A stretch of DNA of 64,000 bases from NCBI GenBank assembly GCA_004352715.1, contig SCFE01000100.1, positions 142,851 to 206,850 of the forward strand. Direction: 5' to 3'. The translations under genes were made by a program, and so were the position numbers. Within the stretch, counting starts at the first letter, position 1; the number at the start of each line of letters is the position of its first letter. This stretch comes from Hofstenia miamia. Taxonomy: Eukaryota > Xenacoelomorpha > Acoela. Below, piece after piece: positions 57,489-64,000 of this stretch. Under the pieces are notes generated by a model, which saw only the letters and a program-made list of their open reading frames with translations, had not been told where the DNA came from and made no database searches.

Positions 57489-59453
57489 ATTTATAGAAAA
57501 TATATTTTTATTCTGGCCCAGACAAATTATTTAAAAGCTGTGAGGCTACTAATATAAAGTCAATGTGATTGTGAGTGTAAATGGGAGGCGGAAATTGAAA
57601 TGGATTTTGCATAGTGCATAGTTATACATTTGTTCACAGTGCCTTTATTCTATCTATAATAGTACAATAATGGACACGATTTTGTTGTGATTCTATATAC
57701 TCTTTTGCATTAGGGGTTACCATGCTTTGAATGTGCTTATAATGTTAAATGGTAATTAAAGAGTGTTATATGCTAAAATTGTGAATACAAATCATTTTAC
57801 CAATGTATGATGATCACATTTATTACTTATTTCGTCTCTAAAATATTAAAAGCACAGCTTATGTTTTGTTTAAAGTTTTTTCATTTATTAAATATCTAAT
57901 ACAGCCCATTGAAATCCCCATGCATAGCACGAGCAGTTTCCTAGTTCTATTGAACATTATCTAAAAATTTACTTTGCCAACTGCTTCAAATATATCGGTA
58001 AACTTTTATTAATTTCAACCAGAAATCTAATAGTAAGGTTGTTTTCACAGCATGAGGTTAATTTCGCATAAAATTATGTAATGGGTTAAAACTAAACTCT
58101 ATTATCTTTCGAGTTTTAAAAGTATTTAACATTATTTTGCCATAGATTTCAATTTTGTATATTTTCTTTTGGTAATTCTTTAAACATTAGTTAGTGAAGT
58201 TTGTTGAGGAAAATATATTTGATTTCTTTCACACATGGCTTTCTTTACTGTTATACTTTAATTTATACTTAACTAATTTATGAAAATTTGGTTTATCTTA
58301 AGATCAAAGGATACTTAATTTATTATATTATATTTCAAATTTTTCTTTTATTAAACTTTCTGTTTGCTTTAGCATCTACTCGGTTAGGTTTGATTCTTCT
58401 TTTTGTGCGAATGATTCTAATAAAGCAAATATTTACAATATTACGCTGAAATTTTCCTTGCAATTTTTAAGTAATTTCATTTATAGTTATAGTTACAGTT
58501 TTTTTTGATTTATGAAATTAATTTTACTAGATCAATATTAAATTTGTAATACGACTATTCATAAGCATTTGCTTAAAAAATCATCTTTTTAAAGCGGCAT
58601 CAACACTGCTATTTCCATTACGCAATAAAATATTTCATTATCCAAAGTGTCAAAAAGGCATTTATAGCTTTGGGCCTTTGAAGATAGCAATTTTAAAATT
58701 AGGTGTAAAGCAATAATGTTAATAAAGTTCTTGATTTTAACTAACATTGTATACAATAAATGTTGGCCAAACAACATTGAGAAATTAGGTTTTCGTGTCT
58801 AGGCCATATATTTCCGTCAAAATGAAAGGTTTTTCCTAAGCATGTTCTACGAAAACTGAAATTTTATCGGACTATTGTATACTTTTTGGTTTGCAGCATG
58901 GTCTCGATAATTTTAATGAAGCTTTTTAAATACTCTTATAATTACATAATATGTTTTAAATAATTTATTTTCCCAATGTTATTTTAAAATGTGTGTTTAC
59001 GAATGTGCCTTGAGCTTAAATTGATAGGAAATTTTATAGTTTTATTGAGCATGTAACATTTAACCCGAGTAAAATTTTCGTTAAATTTATATTGTACTTT
59101 TGGCTCCACTATGCTTTATATAATAGAAAATTTGGTGGTGCGTGTTAATAGCTTAGAGTAATGAGTGATTATAGAAAAATCATTTATTGTGTTAATTTTA
59201 ATATAATATTTGCAAATAATAATGCTTTTAAAATGGTTTTACTAAATTGGTGCTTTAGTAGTCACTTTATGTTTAACTCTAGATATATATATATCTACTG
59301 TACTTTGAAAATGAATTGAACATATTCTTTGTCATACATTGATACAATTGCAGAGGTCGTACTGAAAACCAAATAAATGTACAATTGGCAACCGATGAAT
59401 ATATTGCTGTAACTACTACAATGAATTACATTATATATATATATATATATATA
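57489..59453. other. Intergenic, nothing recognised
   Basis: AT-rich; ends in a (TA)n run at about 59431-59453. No supported gene. Confidence 0.45.
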
Positions 59454-60038
59454 ACGGGTGATCAATAAAAATCCATACAAATTGAAAATTATATCATATT
59501 AAGGCATATCACATAGTCCATCAAACATGTAATTAAACAATAAATACTTGATATATTTCTCAAACTTTAACAAATATTAATATTCATTTCACATGGCATA
59601 TAATTGGTAATGCGATGCAAAACCTCGATGTGCAACAAAAGTGAAACATAATTGTTGATTATTATAACTGCCATCCAAACAATTCCAAATATCAAATGTT
59701 TCTTTATTTTAAAGAGTTAGGCCCTGCAAAGTAAACTATTTATGATGACAAAGGATGGCAGGCTAAAACTCTTGATGAACTGAAACAAAGAATAAAATGC
59801 TGTATATGACAAAAGATTAACAAAGATAGAGTTTCCGAGATGATTAAGACTGTTAAGCAAAACTCACTAGAGCACACAATGACGGAGTTGAAACTTTTTA
59901 CCCTTAAAATGTGTTAATATCACGTTTGAATTACATAAACTTTTTGTTTAACTTCATTGTTTCATTACAGTTTTGAAAGAATTTGTGATATGCCTTAATA
60001 CGATATAATTTTCTATTAGTACGGATTTTTATTGATCT

Positions 60039-60041
<3 letters not shown>
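59454..60041 (+). mobile_element. Deleted mariner-type element in a TA microsatellite
   Basis: Ends of about 60 bp are inverted copies: GATCAATAAAAATCCATACA followed by AAAATTATATCATATTAAGG at the left, and their reverse complement ending at 60040. Both flanks are (TA)n. Inside, the plus strand gives GWQAKTLDELKQRI and INKDRVSEMIKTVKQ (about 59755-59860), resembling the C-terminal segment of mariner-type transposases; the catalytic core is missing. A deletion derivative of about 590 bp. Confidence 0.65.
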
Positions 60042-60072
<31 letters not shown>

Positions 60073-61734
60073 TGGGGTGATGACCTTTCTATACTGAATT
60101 GAACACTTTAAGTTCTTCAACATAAAAGGATGTAGGAAGTAATCCACTTTAATACTCTCACCATCCTTTTGGAAATAATTAATATAATGTATAGTAAAAC
60201 TAATAATATCCCATATCCAAAGAAGCAAAAAAAAGTAAAATTACCTAATAATTTGAGAATTTTAAGTGCTTAAAAATCAAGAAACTTAGACAAATTGCCT
60301 AAGAAATTAGCAGAGCGTAAATATAAATTGAAGGTAAAAAGTTGTTGAAGAATATGCTGGAATTCATTCCAGAGTTTAAATTTTTTAACTTGAAAACTGA
60401 CTAAAAATCCTATGAGAGAAATTGAAAAAATGTATTGAGCAAAAAATAAAATTTTTCATATTAAGTGGTCATAGATAGATAATAGAAAATGTTTCATTTC
60501 AATATGAAAGTGTTTAATTTTAGTTAATTTGGTAATTTTTAGGGAACAAATATGTGAATTTCCAGGCGTCCTAAATCAAAATATAATCTTTGCTGAAGAA
60601 TCTATAGAAAACATGATGCTTTGAACAATCAATTTGCAAATAAAACAGAAGATATTAGAAAAACGGAGGGGTGGAGTCCGTCATTATGTGAATCGTCTAT
60701 TCTATTTAACTGAGCCCATCGATATTTTACAAATTAAAAAATTTACTCAAATTACAGCATAAGCAATAAGAGATGGAATTTATGAGCCTTCCTAGTCTTG
60801 TTAGCAAACTTGATCCAGGGTTAATGAATGAATTTGAAAATGCGATGATGTTATGCTCTGCTGCATAGTTTGAGATTTTCAAACCCAACCCGGAGCGAAT
60901 CCGATTTTTGGAATTTGGTTAAAACATGTATGACCGAATTTTTCAATGCAAATAATTCATTTTTCTTTAAAAACAATTAGAATGCTTTCCAGCAAATTTG
61001 AAGGGTATTTGTATATAGCAATTCAATGGCTTTAAGTTTTTTTGTTGAAAGGCATGATTATATGTCATTGATTGTCAGTTCACACGAAGAAAAAATCACA
61101 TTCTGAGGCTCTTTGATGTTTGGGATGAAAAAAATTGTTATTGCAAAAATCTTTGATAGCTTTATAGATATGTTTTCTTAAAATTACTCGATATCTTTAT
61201 TGAAGCTTCATATATAGGTATATATTAATAATAATAATCGCAATTGAAATTGCAAATAACCAATCAAATGTATATTAACAGTTTCATTTGCTATAATTTA
61301 AAACTAAATAAAATTTACTTTAAGGAAATCTCATTTACATGTAAATATCTATAAGAAATTAACTTAAATATCAATTTATATGAAATGTTTATGAAAAATT
61401 ATTGTCTTCAACGCGATTTGGAATTGAATATCTCAGCCCAACCCGACCCTACCCGTTATACAATTATGCACTGCTGATAAATTATATTATGAACGCCATT
61501 ATGAAAAAATTGAAATTGCTTAAGTAAAAATTGAAAACCTCTAATAAAATTTTGAAAAATTTGATTCAAAATAAATAGACCATACACAGGGGTGGTAACA
61601 GTGTCTCCTGTAATCTGAATCTGAATTTCACTATATTAGGTCAATTGAAAACAAACAAAATTCAAAATTGTAAGTAGTTTGTCTTAGGTGTTCTTTTACA
61701 ATATAGTAAGTTTCAATATTAGTTATCTTTAGTA
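60042..61734. other. Intergenic, nothing recognised
   Basis: A TA run to about 60070, then AT-rich DNA. CCCAACCCGG near 60883 and CCCAACCCGACCC near 61438 are GC-rich words that could be element ends but do not pair convincingly. Confidence 0.4.
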
Positions 61735-62037
61735 TTTTCGTATATTGTATGAATTATAGAAACATTTCAATGATATATAACAAAGGAAATGCATGTAAAT
61801 GGGATTCATAAAAATTCGAATCTGAAATACTTTGAGAATACAAATCCTAATCTGCATTGCATCCGGATCCTCTCGNNNNNNNNNNNNNNNNNNNNNTTTT
61901 CGTATATTGTATGAATTATAGAAACATTTCAATGATATATAACAAAGGAAATGCATGTAAATGGGATTCATAAAAATTCGAATCTGAAATACTTTGAGAA
62001 TACAAATCCTAATCTGCATTGCATCCGGATCCTCTCG
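61735..62037. repeat. 141-bp perfect direct duplication around a 21-N gap
   Basis: 61735-61875 and 61897-62037 are identical and the gap lies exactly between them. Best read as unmerged contig overlap; the ORF spanning it is an artefact. Confidence 0.85.
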
Positions 62038-63318
62038 AATATGTTTCATTGGGCAAAGACATCAGCACAGCAGCACTATAGAGTAAACACTTCTATTTTG
62101 ATATCTAGCAAACCAAATGCATAATTTTGTTGTTTTGCAAAATGGAAACTTCAAAAAAACTAAATTTTAAATTGGCTGTTAAGAGCAAAACTCTATGTTA
62201 ATATTAACAGCACGTAATGCTCTTAACAGCAAATATACCACCTCTGACCATTCCATATGGGAAGAAGCAATATGCCAAAAATGCAATATATATAATCATA
62301 CAAAGAAAATATTTTGCATACATGTTTTGGTAAAATGTTAAAAAAAATATTTGCAATGTTTTATAAGATCATTTTTATAGTTTTTCTTAATGAAATTTTT
62401 AGAAAAACGATAAAGTTTCCTTCAAATATTTTTTAGTAATCATATGAAATTTCACAAAATTCCATAATTTTTAACATATAGGAAATGTTGATGGCAAGAG
62501 GCTTTTTTGATATTTACTTCAAATTTTAACAATTTCATATGGGTCGGGTCGTTATATATATCGAATGACTGGATCAATAATCTTAGAAGTAAATTTCTTA
62601 TAAAATTCATTTTATTAATCCTTTTACATTGCTGCACTGATTAATCTTTAAAGAATAAACTTGTGACATTAAGCTATTTTTATTTTGGGGTTTTGATGAG
62701 AATTTCACAAAAACATTTTATCTATTAAACTGTATTACAAAGCAGAAAATTTAATGAAATAAATTTTACTTGTGACGCTATTTCTCCAGGTTCCGATATA
62801 TACATATAATATATGCTACATATTATGCAAAATATATAGTATACTCATACATACTATATATAAAGCAGCATTTAATATAGTTTTATCTCAATCTAAGATG
62901 AAATCCTTATTTTTTCTGCGTTTGCAATTCTATTATTTTAAGCTCTAAATATGAAAAAAATTTTGATAAATGTTAGGTTCATTCAAAATACATATAATGC
63001 TTTTTCAAATAAGATGAAATTCATTTGATAGTATCTTTTAATAAGAATGTTTATGATTTTCAGGAAAATAGAAGAATCCTTCGGGTCGGTTTTTTGAAGA
63101 AACATTTGTATTTATCAATTTGTACAAAGTGCCTAGTAGCTTTCTTTGAATCTAACCGAACTTGCACCTCTTTGTAAAGGCTTGAAGGTGTGATAATTTG
63201 TTTTAGAGGTACCTAAAATCGGTTAATCGGATTTGACGTTTAGATTGTGTGAGAAGGGGCTTAGTAAAATACACTTTATGCTCAATTCATTTTAATCCAT
63301 AGTGATCTCCCCAACGCC
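62038..63318. other. Intergenic, nothing recognised
   Basis: AT-rich. GCTGTTAAGAGC near 62175 and GCTCTTAACAGC near 62219 form a small inverted pair. No gene. Confidence 0.4.
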
Positions 63319-63552
63319 TTACGATGCGATTATCATAGCTTGTATGGCGCTAATCACATAATCGCTGTGGCGCCGTTGTTTGGGAAAGGTTGGCGCCACA
63401 TTTCTGGCTTGTGACGGGCGCAAGGCGGCGCAACATTTTGGCCAATCATTAAGCGACGCATGAAATGTGTGAAACCGGCTTAAGAAATCTAATTCCTCGG
63501 CTTTCTTGATCAGATCGCACGATGCTCTCGGGTCTGTGTCCTCCCACGTCAA
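63300..63552 (-). other. GC-richer island with an unrecognised minus ORF
   Basis: The minus ORF 63552-63319 (77 aa) has no family resemblance I can name. Within it, GCCGGTTTCACACATTTC (minus strand, about 63480) and GCGCCACA-type words look like a DNA-transposon end, so the island may be a mobile-element fragment. Confidence 0.3.
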
Positions 63553-63963
63553 CAGATTTATCTCATCCCTCCATCAAGACTTCTGCTTCTCTTTCAGGTG
63601 CTTGTTTTGTCTGCTGATCTTATCCATTAGCGCTGTGAATCAAAGTTAATCTTTGATTTTACAAACAATATTAATATACCTTATCACCAGTACAGATCAT
63701 TTTAATAGGCACTTGTATTTATCACCCTTGCAACTTCAATACCTTTTATTATATCGAAAAGAGGCATTCATACATTTTGCTGCACAATTCATCTCACATT
63801 GATATTCACATGCTCATATGAGTATTATATTGTACAATTAAATATCATTGAACAGATTTTTTATGAATTACTTCATTTTCTTTCTCAAAGAAAATGACAT
63901 TTTTTATATAAACCTTAACATTTAAAATATTAATACATTCAAGCAAGCAATTGCTTCAAAAAG

Positions 63964-63968
<5 letters not shown>

Positions 63969-64000
<32 letters not shown>
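63969..64000. repeat. (TA)n microsatellite at window end
   Basis: Uninterrupted TA dinucleotides running off the window. TA runs in this region also mark mariner insertions. Confidence 0.9.

Noticed and set aside
60870-61460. GC-rich CCCAACCCGG and CCCAACCCGACCC words as ends of an element
   Set aside because: They do not form convincing inverted or direct terminal repeats and no duplication flanks them.
1-64000. CRISPR arrays, bacterial operons, prophages, tRNA or rRNA genes
   Set aside because: Introns, polyadenylation signal and repeat content are eukaryotic; no regularly spaced direct repeats with unique spacers and no RNA gene signature were seen.

Overview
This is a stretch of an AT-rich, transposon-packed invertebrate animal genome taken from a gapped draft assembly. 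The genes are eukaryotic: a Josephin deubiquitinase whose four exons can be joined with matching splice phases, a cytosolic ribosomal protein eS12, and an FNBP4-like WW-domain protein. The mobile elements are typical of metazoans (Polinton/Maverick, PIF/Harbinger, hAT, Tc1/mariner, Penelope, non-LTR retrotransposons). The phylum cannot be fixed from this sequence. Runs of N occur at 8054-8242, 24817-25816, 28706-28726, 40827-41826, 43459-44458, 46473-46932, 56489-57488 and 61876-61896, with single Ns at 39098 and 44774.

Layout. 1-1086: first coding exon of an FNBP4 homologue, minus strand, running off the left edge. 1087-6600: intergenic, with two large inverted-repeat elements. 6649-21747: Josephin gene, plus strand, with a 41-bp intron 1 and a 14.4-kb intron 2. 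That intron holds a small inverted-repeat element, a GC-rich retroposon with 12-bp target duplications, a LINE, a Tc1-like element, MITEs, a complete intact-looking RPS12 reading frame (15638-15991) and a nearly intact PIF/Harbinger element. 21748-36790: no host gene recognised; remnants of hAT, mariner, Penelope and LINE elements, plus a Polinton-like terminus at 24532.

36797-51036: a Polinton/Maverick bounded by a perfect 6-bp target duplication (CAGATG) and 5'-AG...CT-3' ends. It has unusually long inverted arms (at least 3.1 kb) that themselves contain DNA polymerase B fragments, a small 45-codon ORF preserved in both arms, and a MITE at the same place in both arms. Its centre carries two degenerate protein-primed polB blocks. 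No integrase, protease, ATPase or capsid gene is visible, and about 2.5 kb is hidden in gaps. A second terminus-like sequence sits inside a polB copy at 40555.

51043-64000: no host gene recognised; a second GC-rich retroposon copy, Tc1/mariner-type MITEs, one hAT end at a gap, a perfect 24-bp palindrome and TA microsatellites. Two small gaps are flanked by perfect duplications of 130 and 141 bp, most likely assembly artefacts.

Only FNBP4, Josephin and RPS12 look like host genes. They have no obvious common pathway; their adjacency and nesting are the only link visible here.
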